Source: Bolinopsis microptera
Lineage: Eukaryota; Ctenophora; Tentaculata; Lobata; Bolinopsidae
Direction: 5' to 3'
DNA length: 64,000 nucleotides
Assembly (NCBI RefSeq): GCF_026151205.1
Contig: NC_087075.1
Location: 7,332,858 to 7,396,857, forward strand
Position 1 is the first letter of the stretch, and every line of letters begins with the position of its first letter. The position numbers were made by a program, and so were the translations under genes. The notes beneath the pieces are model-generated. The model was not told where the DNA came from, made no database searches, and saw nothing but the letters and a program-made list of their open reading frames with translations. Shown here piece by piece: positions 21,498 to 33,556 of the stretch.

Positions 21498-22654
21498 CCA
21501 AAAGTTCACACACTTGCTCCTCCTCACACACTCTTCACATAACTCCAATATATAATAATATGTTAAAAGTGGGAGCTCTGCATTTTAATTCGATTACAAT
21601 CTCCTACAATACACACTCCGATCCCACATGTACTACTACTAAGTAGCAAGTCGCTAATAAATAGCCAACTCAACAGCAATCCGATTACTTGCCCCTAAAT
21701 TAAATCTAGACCAACATTTGCGGTTTGGAACCTATCTCTGAACCGTAAGAATAGAACGGGGGGATTCAGTTAGGGTACTTAGTTAAGTTTAACACTAACT
21801 TAGTTAAGTTAAACACTAACTTAGTTAGCAGATACTATTTCCCTGCTGTTGCTGCAGATAAAGTTAGCGTATTTAACCCCCGTCAGAGAGACCTGTGTAA
21901 TAATCCCGGAATAATGGCGCCGAAATAAGGGCTCCACCCGGAGCAGCAATTCAAGAGTTGCTTCTCGGACACAAGTGTATGTGTTGAGCTCCGGTTTTTA
22001 TACCGGGGTGGAATTTAATTGGCGGAATATGTGATTACTAATTGATTTTCAGAAGATATGTGCGTCAATTAGACATGTCAATCGTCACTAATATGTATCA
22101 GGAGAAATTTAATAAGTCAAAGTGTTAACGAAATTTTGCCGATCAGGAGTGAATTGAGCGATTTCCGTTGAATTCCTTTGACGCTTTCTATGTTCGTTGG
22201 GCAATAGTGAAAGACGAAAGTCTGAGATAAAATCTACTATATTTGTGGAAGACGGGATGATTTAAGAACATAGGCTAATACTGGTTGAACGAGAGAATGA
22301 TCTGAGAGAAATACAATTTACGTATAATTATGAGATCACAGGAATCACGAAAATTGTTTGCAGCTTTTGCATCTGCACATTCTGCACTGGGGCGTGTAGA
22401 ATATTAGAAACAAAATCCTCGGTTACACTCATCCTAGACGACCATGGTGGGGTATCGGTTAATCAGAACCGGATTTTATAACGATAACATAGTCAAAAGG
22501 TCCAGGTTCAACCTTTATCCCACGACCTCGAAAGCTGGCCTCTACATAATATTTTCTACATATTTTCGAGCTTTTAATTTAATTTGATCGTAATTTCGAG
22601 CTTTTATAGGCCAGCGAAATATTGAGTTACTTTCAAGTAATAAAAAAAAGTAAA

Positions 22655-23058
22655 ATCTCTACTTCTCCTCAGTGTTTAAGTGTCACTAATTCCATGTCAC
22701 ATTTCGTTAACTACCCAGGGCCACATTAAAATGAGTTAACTAGTTCTCACTAACCCTCAAGATACCAAGAAGGAAGGTGGTCAGATCTAGACCTAAGGCC
22801 ACACACTATGATTTGTACTTCCAATGCAAGAATCAAGGTGGTCAGGCCTAGGCCCAGGGCCACACACTATGGTTTGTACTTCCAAGAAGGAAGGTGGCCA
22901 GATCTAGACCTAAGGCCACACACTATGATTTGTACTTCCAATGCAAGAATCAAGGTGGTCAGGTCTAGACCCAGGGCCACACACTATGATTTGTACTTCC
23001 AAGAAGGAAGGTGGTCAGATCTAGACCTAAGGCCACACACTATGATTTGTACTTCCAA
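22655..23058. repeat. ~57-bp minisatellite block 1 with unique leader
   Basis: A ~118-bp leader (from CTCTACTTCTCCTCAGTG) precedes five to six units containing GGTGGTCAG, CTAGACC and GGCCACACACTATGATTTGT. The leader and array recur at 23359. The open frame here is a by-product of the repeat. Confidence 0.92.
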
Positions 23059-23176
23059 TTAGAAGATAAGCCAGTTGCTAGTCCCCTGAACTCTCAATTC
23101 ATATATTTTGGCTCATAAATTGGTCTAGTATATGGTAAGTAATATGGATTCAACATTTTAATGGAGAAAATGTAGG

Positions 23177-23292
23177 TATATTAAAGTATATTAAAGTACA
23201 TTAAAGTATATTAAAGTATATTAAAGTATATTAAAGTATATTAAAGTATATTAAAGTATATTAAAGTATATTAAAGTATATTAAAGTATATC
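23177..23292. repeat. 10-bp AT-rich minisatellite
   Basis: About 11-12 copies of TATATTAAAG. A short inverted segment (TTTAATATACTTTAATATGG, 23322-23341) follows and could fold back on the array. Confidence 0.95.
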
Positions 23293-23358
23293 CCCGGGTC
23301 AAAATTGGAAAAAATCCTACATTTTAATATACTTTAATATGGTTGGCCCCCCCCCCAA

Positions 23359-23745
23359 ATCTCTACTTCTCCTCAGTGTTTAAGTGTCACTAATTCCATG
23401 TTACATTTCGTTAACTACCCAGGGCCACATTAAAATGAGTTAACTAGTTCTCACTAACCCTCAAGATACCAAGAATCAAGGTGGTCAGGTCTAGACCCAG
23501 GGCCACACACTATGATTTGTACTTCCAAGAAGGAAGGTGGTCAGATCTAGACCCAGGGTCACACACTATGATTTGTACTTCCAATGCAAGAAGGAAGGTG
23601 GTCAGATCTAGACCCAGGGCCACACACTATGATTTGTACTTCCAAGAAGGAAGGTGGTCAGATCTAGGCCCAGGGCCACACACTATGACTTGTACTTCCC
23701 AAGAAGCAAGGTGGTCAGGCCTAGGCCTAGGGCCACACTATGATT
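23359..23745. repeat. ~57-bp minisatellite block 2
   Basis: Second copy of the leader plus array seen at 22655-23058, offset 704 bp, in the same orientation. The leader is almost identical (CATGTCACA against CATGTTACA), so leader and array were duplicated as one block. Confidence 0.92.
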
Positions 23746-23856
23746 TGTACTTCTTCTCCCCAGCTCGTCTCCCATCTGTATTGTCGCATACACTGTACAC
23801 CTAATTAAACGGAAACGGAGGCGTCCCCCATTGGCCGGGACTCTCTCACGTGACGT

Positions 23857-23897
23857 CTCACGTGACGTCACGTGAGCTGTCACGTGACGTCACGTGA
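23857..23897. promoter_or_regulatory. Paired CRE/E-box palindromes
   Basis: CTCACGTGACGTCACGTGAG (23857-23876) is a perfect 20-bp palindrome and is repeated as an 18-bp palindrome at 23880-23897. Each contains a CRE (TGACGTCA) overlapped on both sides by E-boxes (CACGTG). A further CACGTGACGT lies at about 23846. Known: these are bZIP (CREB/ATF) and bHLH binding cores. That they act as an intronic enhancer or alternative promoter is inference. Confidence 0.5.
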
Positions 23898-25389
23898 GAT
23901 GAATACTGCAGCTGGATTGGTTGGGAGGTCTTTCTGGAAATTGTATTATAAAGTTATATGTATTATAATATAATATGAGGTAGAGGAGTTACACTTGAAT
24001 GCGCTTGTGTATATCGGCCTGTGTGGGGAGGTGGTGGGTGGGATGTGATAATGTGGTGGTGGTCTCGTGTGGTAAAGGAATGTAACTATAATATTTGGGG
24101 GTATTTGTTGGAGGGATAATTCTTTGTAAGATAACTTACCTGTCTGAATGAAGGTTGGTTTTAATGAAAATATATGATTATTTTAAAGAATTAAGGTAAG
24201 TTTCCTGATTCTGAGGGGTAACACTAGAGTATCACTACTAGATGTATTGGTACTAGATGCTACTAGAGTACCAGCAAGACATGGCTCTCAGCATCAAGTA
24301 AACAAGTTTGTGGAACTTGGAAGTTTAAGGTTTGGTGACGCTTTTCTTGCACACGATTGCAAACAAAAGTTTTGTTTTGTTCAAGGAGCAAACTTGCCGC
24401 ATAGGTCCAGAATTAGACAAACAACTGCAATGTAGGTACAACTTGAAATACCTGAATATTTATGATATCTACACGGTCACCAGGTACCTGTCTTCTTTAC
24501 CGCTATATCAGGCTAGGTACCTATAGCAGGCTAGGTACCTGTCTCCTTTACAAGGGGTCTGTTGAAATTTAGATTGCAAATGAGTACTGCCTCCTTAGTC
24601 CTTGTAGCCTCTCAGCATACAGCTAAAGTACTACAAACTACTATAGACCCCTAATTACAGCTAGCTCCTTTTCCGTCCTACATCACCACAACTACTTGAA
24701 CCAGCTCACATAACTCCATTAACAATGAACATCTTACAAATTCCCCTCCAAGTCCGCAGCAAGCTTTACCGTGCAATCCACAACTTCCCCTTTATTTTCA
24801 GAGCTAAATGGAAGCTCTAAAGTAGCTGAAAATCCCCTGAAATGAGCCGTGCTATTAGTAGCATGTAAAGGATCTACTACAGTATGTACTTACTAGTTAC
24901 TATGTATGTAATCACTAATACTGAAACTGTGATTAAGATTGGTAATGGAATTTCACCAATTTCAGTGAAGCCCTCACTCAAAAACCTGGAACATTCAATT
25001 AGGAGCAATTAGAGTAATTTGGCGGCAGTAAACCTAAACGTTTAAGATAATGACAGGCACTCATTGTACTGAGCTAAAGTATTTATACCATATCTCCGTT
25101 CCTGGATGATTGCCATATTATCATGTAGTACACCCATTGTGGAGAGAGTGATGTTACGCAAGTCATTATTAGTGACGGTAGTATGAAAACAGGTGAACAA
25201 TCCCGCCCGGAAACTTATCCTTGCAGATTATATCTGGACTGATATCTGGATCTGCAGATTTGGAGATTAATCCAAGCCATGTACAATACATAGTAAATTT
25301 CTAAGGTATTTCGAGATTATATTATATACCAATGTACGGGAATCTGCTGATTTTTAATTGGTTTAACTGTGAATATTACCGGAGGTAGA

Positions 25390-25627
25390 GTTACCAGAGC
25401 AAGTAATCTGTGGTAGTCTGGTTACCAGAGCGAGTAATCTGTGGTAGTCTGGTTACCAGAGCGAGTAATCTGTGGTAGTCTGGTTACCAGAGCGAGTAAT
25501 CTGTGGTAGTCTGGTTACCAGAGCGAGTAATCTGTGGTAGTATGGTTACCAGAGCGAATAATCTGTGGTAGTCTGGTTACCAGAGCGAGTAATCTGTGGT
25601 AGTCTGGTTACCAGAGCGAGTAATCTG
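25390..25627. repeat. 31-bp minisatellite, ~7.7 copies
   Basis: GTTACCAGAGCGAGTAATCT + GTGGTAGTCTG repeated with very few substitutions. Confidence 0.97.
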
Positions 25628-26519
25628 GACTCCGAGTAATCTAGACTCCGTAAACAGTCTGGAATAACAAATAAGCATAATATGTGTAAATTTTATCCTG
25701 AGATATTCCACATATTTCCGCAAGGCGGGTTTTTCCGTCCAGAAATCAAGATTTTTACTGGGTAAAGTAGTCTGTATGACAATTGACAGTTTCTAGATCA
25801 AGTAACTACAGTTAGAAGACCGACTAAACAGCATAATAGTTTCAGATAATAGACAAAGTAACCAATTATACGATATCTCCAGTTGAGAAACCAAGTTATC
25901 AAAATGGCAGTTTCGACGTCTACTACATAACAAACAATTTGACGAGGTTCTCTAAAGATGATATTTTATTCGAAGAATTCAAGAGCCTAAACTGTGTATG
26001 ATTCGCCTCCTCAAACAAATCTAAAGTTATCATAATGGCAGTTTCAATAGTAGTAGTTTCAATCTCTAGTTGCCTAGCAACCAGTCTGGCAGTCATAATA
26101 TAATCTGACAAATAACCTGTTAAAAGTACGGTTACTTCCGGTGTTATATTGTTCCTGCTACCCCCTCGGACCGTCACGTATGTATAGTGTCGTACACTAT
26201 AACAATGTGTAGCAAACTCTGCTATTTATTGCAGTTAATATTTAATACCACACGGTGTTGAAATATGACTGCTATTTCTCTCACTGCAAAACTAGATACT
26301 TATTATTAATTCTGCATAGTGCATAATATTATTAATTCTGCATATTAAATTAAAATTGATACATTCCCACAAGCAGAATTTGGGATCGTGCCAACCGGAA
26401 ACTCAGATTTATTTTTAGGTCCGAGACCGAGCCCGAATATTTTTGACGCGTTACAAGGCGAAAGGGGTGTAGGAGAAGAATCTATCGATATTATATCGCA
26501 GTGAAATTGAAATTTTAGC

Positions 26520-26544
26520 CTGATGAAAGTGTAGCACACTGAAA
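26520..26544 (+). ncRNA. Hammerhead-ribozyme-like core (weak)
   Basis: CTGATGA is followed, after one extra A, by a 5-bp stem AGTGT/ACACT with loop AGC, then GAAA: the conserved core order of a hammerhead. A stem III with a following cleavage uridine could be drawn only with a wobble pair (A-G-C with G-U-U), and no stem I pairing was found. It may be a decayed ribozyme of a Penelope-like or similar retroelement, or chance. Confidence 0.2.
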
Positions 26545-27478
26545 GCTCGCGTTTCCTCCTAAACAGTAGTTTCACATGACTCATGAGACTGATAAATAGC
26601 GAACCCTCCGGGATCTCTTATATCGCAGTATTATACAGTATTAGACAGCAATTTATTAGACAGCAAGTCGCGTAACCCCGGATTTGCAATATCATAATCA
26701 GAAGAATTAAACTTGGGCACATTAATATTAACAGTGGACTGTATGATAAATTTTCGGTCGAAAAAGTGTATTGACTTATTGAAGATCATTTCATCATTTG
26801 TGTTGAAAGAGTCAAACAGTGGTATGATAACAAAACAGGACCCAATTTTATCGAACAGGATGATTATGGGGGCCGGGGCCGGGTGCACCTTGGTACCCTG
26901 GATTATTCTTTAAACTTGACTATAAGACCCTGACTTCTCATCATCCTGTCGAGCTCAACATTCCAAATAGTGTAACACACCGAGTTGTTTCCTATGCTCT
27001 TGATCGGAGAGAATAGGAAAGTTAAAAGAATTGTGGTAGGTAGAATTGCTGCTTGATAAATCGGAACGTTACCCACGCCTACTGAATACATGGGATTAAC
27101 TTTAGGACTGAATACACTTTAAAAACACTAATATAATCGGTATTAAATTTAATAGCTTGTGATTATTCTACTTACCAGCTTGGTTAAGATGCCCCAGCTC
27201 TGTGAGCTTTAACACGAAGTTTAAAAAGAGCTGAGTACCCACTGATTCTTCTTCTTCGTAGGGGGCTGCGGTCATTATGACTATAAAGCTATAAGATAGA
27301 GCATGACCACTGTAAGATATAGCATTGGAGCCCTGTGCTAACCACGGTAAAATATTTCACCCACTGATTAGAGAAGAAGAAGAAGATTAGACGAGGAGGA
27401 GATGAGGTGACTGGTAAATTTATGTGTAGTAAGCATAAACCGAGGACTGTTAAGCACTGAAACAATTAAGTGTGGCCT

Positions 27479-27680
27479 GGAGATGCGGTATAACGTTGGG
27501 AGATGCGGTATCTCGTTGGGAGATGCGGTATCTCGTTGGGAGATGCGGTATCTTGTTGGGAGATGCGGTATCTCGTTGGGAGATGCGGTATCACGTTGGG
27601 AGATGCGGTATCTCGTTGGGAGATGCGGTATCACGTTGGGAGATGCGGTATCACGTTGGGAGATGCGGTATCACGTTGGG
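27479..27680. repeat. 20-bp minisatellite, 10 copies
   Basis: GAGATGCGGTATCTCGTTGG repeated, with alternation of TCTCG and TCACG. The 20-bp period shifts frame each unit, so all three forward frames stay open with the same peptide in rotation. That is not evidence of coding. Confidence 0.97.
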
Positions 27681-27721
27681 GGATGAACTGTGTTTATTGT
27701 GACACGCGACAGTGGTTCTGG

Positions 27722-28105
27722 GAATTTATTGGTTGATTCTGGGTCGGTTAATAGTTTTTACGTGCCAGCAAAAATATGGTTAGCCAGTGTCCAGGTTCAT
27801 AATTAAAAAACACTTAACCGATATTGGTATTACCGAATCACGTACAACAGAATTTATTGGTTGATTCTGGGTCGGTTAATAGTTTTTACGTGCCAGCAAA
27901 AATATGGTTAGCCAGTGTCCAGGTTCATAATTAAAAAACACTTAACCGATATTGGTATTACCGAATCACGTACAACAGAATTTATTGGTTGATTCTGGGT
28001 CGGTTAATAGTTTTTACGTGCCAGCAAAAATATGGTTAGCCAGTGTCCAGGTTCATAATTAAAAAACACTTAACCGATATTGGTATTACCGAATCACGTA
28101 CAACA
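27722..28105. repeat. 128-bp tandem repeat, 3 copies
   Basis: Units start at 27722, 27850 and 27978, each from GAATTTATTGGTTGATTCTG to ATCACGTACAAC. I see no difference between the three copies, so the triplication is very recent or an assembly artefact. Confidence 0.96.
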
Positions 28106-29160
28106 CGTATGACGCCCGTAGTCACGAATTTAATTTAAGGAGAGCGTATCATAGACGAGGAAGACTACAAAAGTTTAATTTAACATGTGACAACGATGAA
28201 CCAATCACCGTGCAGCAGTGAGCAATTAAATTGGTAAATTTGGTCAGACGCTGGTCAGACCCTCCCACCATGACCAGTTTCCGAGTCTTCTACTCTTAAT
28301 AATACAAGCTTAAAATAACTTCTACTCTTAAGCTTAATCATTTAGCTCGGAAGCGTTTCTACCACTTCTGACTACACGAATCTGGAATAGATCTCCCCTG
28401 AGATTACTATATAATAGTCATTACATTAACTGAAGATATGAACGTTAAGTACTTTAAAAGTGTAACATGATATTATAGCACCTAACATTGGCTGTAAATT
28501 ATAGACTAATTAAGCAAATGAATTGATCACGCAAACATGTTCCGATGTGGTAAGGAAAGTTCAATCTTCCGAATCTGTTTGATAATCATGATAATTTATT
28601 ACCGTTATTACATCCCGTGCCAGCTTCGTTAAGCTCCAAATTCAATGTGGTAAAACCAGTTCAAACTTTCATATCTATGAATGAAAATTTACCATCACTA
28701 TTTTTCCTGTGCCATATTTCAAGTCCAGATAAAATTCAATGTGGCAATAAAAGTTTAATCTTTCGTATCTGCGTATAAATCATTACTGTTAGGTATTAGT
28801 TTATCCCGTACTATTATACGATATGTTTTGATGCTTCAAGTAAGATTCAAATATAGGCTGCGACCGTGAGTGTGTAAATAAAATGTTAGAATAACGAAGC
28901 ATTTTCATCTGGTCAAAGTATTCAAATCCCATTCAATAAAAAATGTTATCATAAATGTTAAGGGAATTAAAATTTGAAGGCAATTGAATTTTGAAGTTCA
29001 AGCAATTACTGAATAATTAAACCAAATGTTAAATATGCAGTATTATTAAAAGTTTTGAAAATCCAGAGTTCAGTAACGCTTACTTACATTAATTCTACTC
29101 ATTGCACACCATTCAAATCAAAATCATTAAAAATTGAAAAATGTTTAAATTCAACTCTAG

Positions 29161-29527
29161 GGCACATTCCATGGCACATTCCATGGCACATTCCATGGCA
29201 CATTCCATGGCACATTCCATGGCACATTTCATGGCACATTTCATGGCACATTTCATGGCACATTTCATGGCACATTTCATGGCACATTTCATGGCACATT
29301 TCATGGCACATTTCATGGCACATTTCATGGCACATTTCATGGCACATTTCATGGCACATTTCATGGCACATTTCATGGCACATTTCATGGCACATTTCAT
29401 GGCACATTTCATGGCACATTTCATGGCACATTTCATGGCACATTTCATGGCACATTTCATGGCACATTTCCTGGCACATTTCATGGCACATTTCATGGCA
29501 CATTTCATGACACATTTCATGACACAT
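29161..29527. repeat. 12-bp minisatellite, ~30 copies
   Basis: Five units of GGCACATTCCAT, then GGCACATTTCAT about 24 times, then two units with GACACATTTCAT. Because the period is a multiple of three and contains no stop in several frames, long open frames occur on both strands (repeats such as HISW, MAHF, MCHE). None has a splice or promoter context. Confidence 0.97.
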
Positions 29528-29834
29528 ATTTTCACTACTAAATACTCTTGTCTCTTATTATACTGACTGCATCCTGCACAATATTTTATAACACAAACTC
29601 ATAACATTGATGATACCTGATTAGTGATTTACCTACGATCAAACGTAAAGCTTACACAAAAGCATGTCTTATTGTTTTAAGTCAGCTGCATGAAACTAAT
29701 GTTCTAACCAGTTAAATACTTATGTAATTAGTTAATTAGACCCGATTAGTTAATTAGTAACATAATTATATGTATGAATACTAACGTGCTTGTAGCATAT
29801 GGATTCCAGGAAATATTCACTCCGATGTCCCTAG

Positions 29835-29975
29835 CAACCACGACCGACCACCATAGCAACTGCATGGCGCGGGAGTTCCAGTGCCTGAGCGGGAGGTGTA
29901 TCTCAGAGAAGATGAAGTGTGATGGTACAGTGGACTGTGACGACAGTAGTGATGAGGATCCTAGGTTTTGTGTAG
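29835..29975 (+). CDS. LRP exon: LDLa repeat B
   Basis: It encodes a Thr/His-rich linker (PTTTDHHSN), then CMAREFQCLSGRCISEKMKC and CDGTVDCDDSSDEDPRFC, a complete LDLa repeat. The donor is GTAG|GTAAGT, phase 1. The start is uncertain: TCCCTAG before 29835 and TTGTAG before 29796 are both in the right phase; the first is chosen for its pyrimidine run and more usual exon size. A 12-bp minisatellite ends about 310 bp upstream. Confidence 0.88.
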
Positions 29976-30182
29976 GTAAGTCAAGAGCAGGGATTGCTAA
30001 TTAATTACAGTAATTAACTAATTAATTGAATTGTTTACATACTTTAATGTATAGTTTAATGCTAGAACTGTTCAACTTCAACTGTACTAACTTGTTCTAC
30101 AGATCGTGTCTCATGTTTTGTCTGAATAAATTTTGTTTACGTAGGAGTATTGTTGCAAACCACAAGTTACGTGGATTAACGT

Positions 30183-30283
30183 TTGTGTGTTTTGTGTGTT
30201 TGTTTGTGTGTTTGTGTGTTTGTTTGTGTGTTTGTTTGTGTGTTAGTTTGTGTGTTTGTTTGTGTGTTTGTTTGTGTGTTTGT
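30183..30283. repeat. GT-rich simple repeat (TTTGTGTG)n
   Basis: TTTGTGTG units in a 12-bp higher-order pattern with two interruptions. Confidence 0.95.
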
Positions 30284-31375
30284 ACGACGGCTCTCCCACG
30301 GAAAATTAACAATTCATCCTAAATAACATTTAATTCGTAATTGTCTGACAATATTTTAATATTTATCCCTTGATAGTAGAACCGAGGAGCCTCAACCTGA
30401 TCACGTGATACTGATCACATGACACTCATAGGATTTAACCGTGCTATCCACCGGAACTTCTGGCTCCAACTTTCTTAAATTCGAATCATTGCACTGAAAT
30501 TAGCGTGTACACGAAGTATTAGTGCAAATCTCTCATAACATTAAAATTAAGTATAACTTTGACGACACCACCCGCTCCTCTATATCACGTGACAGGTCCC
30601 TTTGATGGCGGTGTGATCTGATCGAAAGGAGATACTATCAGTATCTTCCTCTAACTCTCTAGAAGTATCTTGCAAGAAGGAGATATTATCTCACCATTAG
30701 TAACGTTTAAAGATGTTGACGTGTTGGTTTAGAACCAGACACCCAGACACAGTCGGCTTGCAGTTTCTCAAAATACTGAGAGTATTCGGTCTGCTTTATC
30801 TGTGATCAAAGAGGCTGTAGACTTTGCCGCTATTTTCAGAGGTTACTTAGACGTTACATAGATGTTCGGGAGGTGCAAAATAGTATTTTTGGAACTTATA
30901 ATGTACGCCGGAACGTTCTGCTGAAATGAACTGTTCAAATATAATAAACCTTATAACATTTGTAAATATCGTAATACGTATATAATAATATTTAGTAGAA
31001 AATAGCCCGCTGTATTTTGACATTGTAATTTACAACTCGACCCCATCGTCTACTCAGAGAAACTACCGAATACGAAACAAATCTGCATGCAAACTAAAAT
31101 ATAAAATAAACTATCACTATTATCAAGTTACATTTTAAATTTCTCAGCTTATGTAAATAAACTATAATCACACGAAATTACTCTAGAAACTTCCTGGAGA
31201 TTGTTATAATTATGTAATTATGTAATAATTATGTAATGATTATGTAATTAAATAGTTAAATGTAATATCTGTAACGTCAATCATCAGAGAACTTGTTTTA
31301 ACATGCAATAGTGCTCCGTGTAGTGCAGAAATGTGCACAGCTCAATTGTCTGTAAGTCTAGTGGCAAGGTGCAGT

Positions 31376-31474
31376 AATTCTGCCGTTTTCTGACAAATGT
31401 GCCCAAAGACAATTTTTGAAATTCTGAATTCTTTAACCCAAATGTAAGCACTCTTGTCAGAAAACGGCAGAATT
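31376..31474. mobile_element. Foldback element with perfect 21-bp inverted repeats
   Basis: Arms at 31376-31396 (AATTCTGCCGTTTTCTGACA...) and 31454-31474 are perfect inverse copies around a 57-bp loop. A small MITE or an isolated hairpin; no clear target duplication. Confidence 0.75.
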
Positions 31475-33184
31475 GTCCTGCTATACAGATAATATAATCA
31501 ATCCAGGCAATTATAGATGCAGTAGATAATTATAAATTACGGCATCTTAATTAATCATTTAATGTTTCTTATGAGTATTGCTGAAAGCACAGTGTAAGGC
31601 CTACACTTATGCCATAATTGCCATTGGTCAATAACATTTAAATTTTGGATATTCGGCCGCTTAACAATTTGAAGTACAGAATATAATCTTAACCGATTTC
31701 ACAGTGCATGCACCTTTAATTTGGGAGTCGAGCATGCTCATTGATTAGTGGATTGAAAACATCGTGTGCTCATGGTATGTGTGTAAATGCTACGTTCACA
31801 GTACGTTCACAGTACAGTACTTTACAACGATAATCCGCTACACCACATATATTTTAAGTCGATATATTTTAATGTTGCCATGGGGTGGCAAGTCCCCATA
31901 CATCGGTGGTCCGGTAGTTTCACTGCATCTTAATAATATAACAGATAGTGTTAAGTAGCAGTGCACAGCTGTAGTCCCATTAATCAGAATCGTACATTTT
32001 GGACACAATATGGCCTTCTGTACATTGTACGCTTTTTTCCATGTTTCTACTTTGAGGCACCTGCAAACCAAAGACGCTACCTCATTGGGACCAGGACTTA
32101 AATGCGGCTTAAGTGCGGCTGTGGCCTCATGTGGCCTCATGTGGCCCAAGTACTGATAATCGGGCATATAAAACTATTGTTAATGTTATCGAAACTTTCA
32201 AAGGAAAATTTTGAATTGGTTCTTATTTAAGCCCTGTTTTCAAGAAATGTTGCATTTTAAAAAGACATGCCTCTTTCAAATTCAAATATGAGAGCACATT
32301 TACATTTATGGGAGTATTTGGTGAAATCGCACCTATAACTTGGTCCGCATAATCTGCAAGGATATAATATTAGCAGCTCGCAGTCCCTCTGACCAACCTA
32401 GCCCCCTTCTACTATTCTACTGAGTTCTCAGATACCTTAAAGAGGGTCACAAGGTCTCAGAACCATAGTTCATGGCACTTAGGAAATGACGATAACAATG
32501 TAAAGAACATAATCTGAAAATTTGAGCTCTCTACCTAGCTCCTGAGCGGAGTTACAGCCATAATTAGATCTCGCCCCTGTGACGTCAGCTAAATTCTTCC
32601 GCTCGGGTGGGCTATGCTTGTCAAAGCAAACTTAGTGTAATGTGTTCTGTTTTCTGCCTAGTTTCTTACATGATTAACCTATTTCTATTTCCAATTTCCA
32701 GTTATGTTGTCTGCTGCTAGAAAATTACACGTAGAATTACACGATTTATTGACATAATGTTGATATTGTAACAGAAATAAAACATTACATAACATTTAGC
32801 ATTGTAATATTCACTTTTGGTAAAAAGTTTTAAATGAAAAAGACCTAGTTGCCCATTCTAGAGAAACTCTTATTCTTGACACTAGCCAATGACGGCTTAT
32901 CTACCCCGTGGAAGGTCCTAGGTACCGGTTTGCGGATGTAACGATTTAAGTCAATCGGTAGGAGGGTGTTTGAATTAACATTCCCCCCAATCTCTGACAG
33001 GAGACTTTTCTTGAAGGGAATGATGTCCTTCACCACCTTTGTCTTAATCCTATATCGCTTGCTCGCCCTTGAATAATCCCGTACTTCATACCGCTTAGAT
33101 GGGGCCATGCTCTGCAGATTGTTGTGTATAAGCACCGCAAACATCGTCATAATGATGCTGGTGTCCATCTTGTAGGCTGTTGAC

Positions 33185-33556
33185 TTGGGCAGGTACTTTA
33201 TCTTTGTGCTATGTATGACACTAACAGACGATTTTATCAATCTCATAATGAGCAAGTCAGTGCTTCACCTTGTTTCATACTCAGTCAATAAAAAGGGATG
33301 CATCAACGAAAAAGATACAGAAAATTTCAACAAAATGCTGAGATTTACTGGGTACAAATCGTTCTTGAACATAATTGATTTGAAAGGGTTGGGGAAAAGA
33401 AGGAGATACGGACTTCCGGCATGTGTAGTGCACAACATACGTGAAAAATATCCGAGTGCAAACAAGGACTACACTGGATTTAAGGCAGCGTTAGACGATT
33501 CTGAGGGAAGTGGATCAGGCAACCAACTTGGAAGTGATAAACTCCGTGCATTTTAA
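33185..33556 (+). CDS. ORF resembling the P2X7-receptor C-terminal (ballast) domain
   Basis: Residues about 51-99 read MLRFTGYKSF, then LKGLGKRRRYGLPACVVHNI, REKYP and YTGF. This follows the end of the P2X7 cytoplasmic domain (Y-R-x-F..W..G.LG..R..LP.CVV..IR..FP....YTGF), a module that also occurs outside P2X channels in invertebrates. The open frame begins with TTG at 33185; the first ATG is 33215. No transmembrane channel part is present, and the upstream Cys cluster of the domain is not seen, so this is a 3' fragment: a lone exon, a retrocopy or a relic. It sits inside an LRP intron on the same strand. Confidence 0.5.
   Translation: MGRYFIFVLCMTLTDDFINLIMSKSVLHLVSYSVNKKGCINEKDTENFNKMLRFTGYKSFLNIIDLKGLGKRRRYGLPACVVHNIREKYPSANKDYTGFKAALDDSEGSGSGNQLGSDKLRAF

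Larger units (their letters stand above)
21060..29834. other. LRP intron (about 8.8 kb): repeat-rich
   Basis: No exon found. Tandem arrays, the CRE/E-box palindromes and a hammerhead-like motif are listed separately. A short ACTTAGTTAAGTT tandem lies at about 21775-21830. Stretches 21840-22640, 23900-25380, 25640-26500, 26550-27470 and 28110-29150 have no recognised content. Short open frames there carry no motif. Confidence 0.6.

Noticed and set aside
22808-23804. Repeated-peptide frames of 84 and 107 codons
   Set aside because: By-products of the ~57-bp minisatellite; frame is lost between units and no start or splice context.
27472-27736. Three overlapping forward frames with the same rotating peptide
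   Set aside because: Consequence of a 20-bp tandem repeat without stops.
29055-29566. Open frames of about 140-150 codons on both strands
   Set aside because: They are translations of the 12-bp minisatellite; composition is pure repeat and no splice or promoter context supports a gene.
32845-33255. Minus-strand 136-codon frame overlapping the P2X7-like ORF
   Set aside because: Basic/Ser-rich without a recognisable motif; probably chance. It cannot be excluded as part of an unknown relic.
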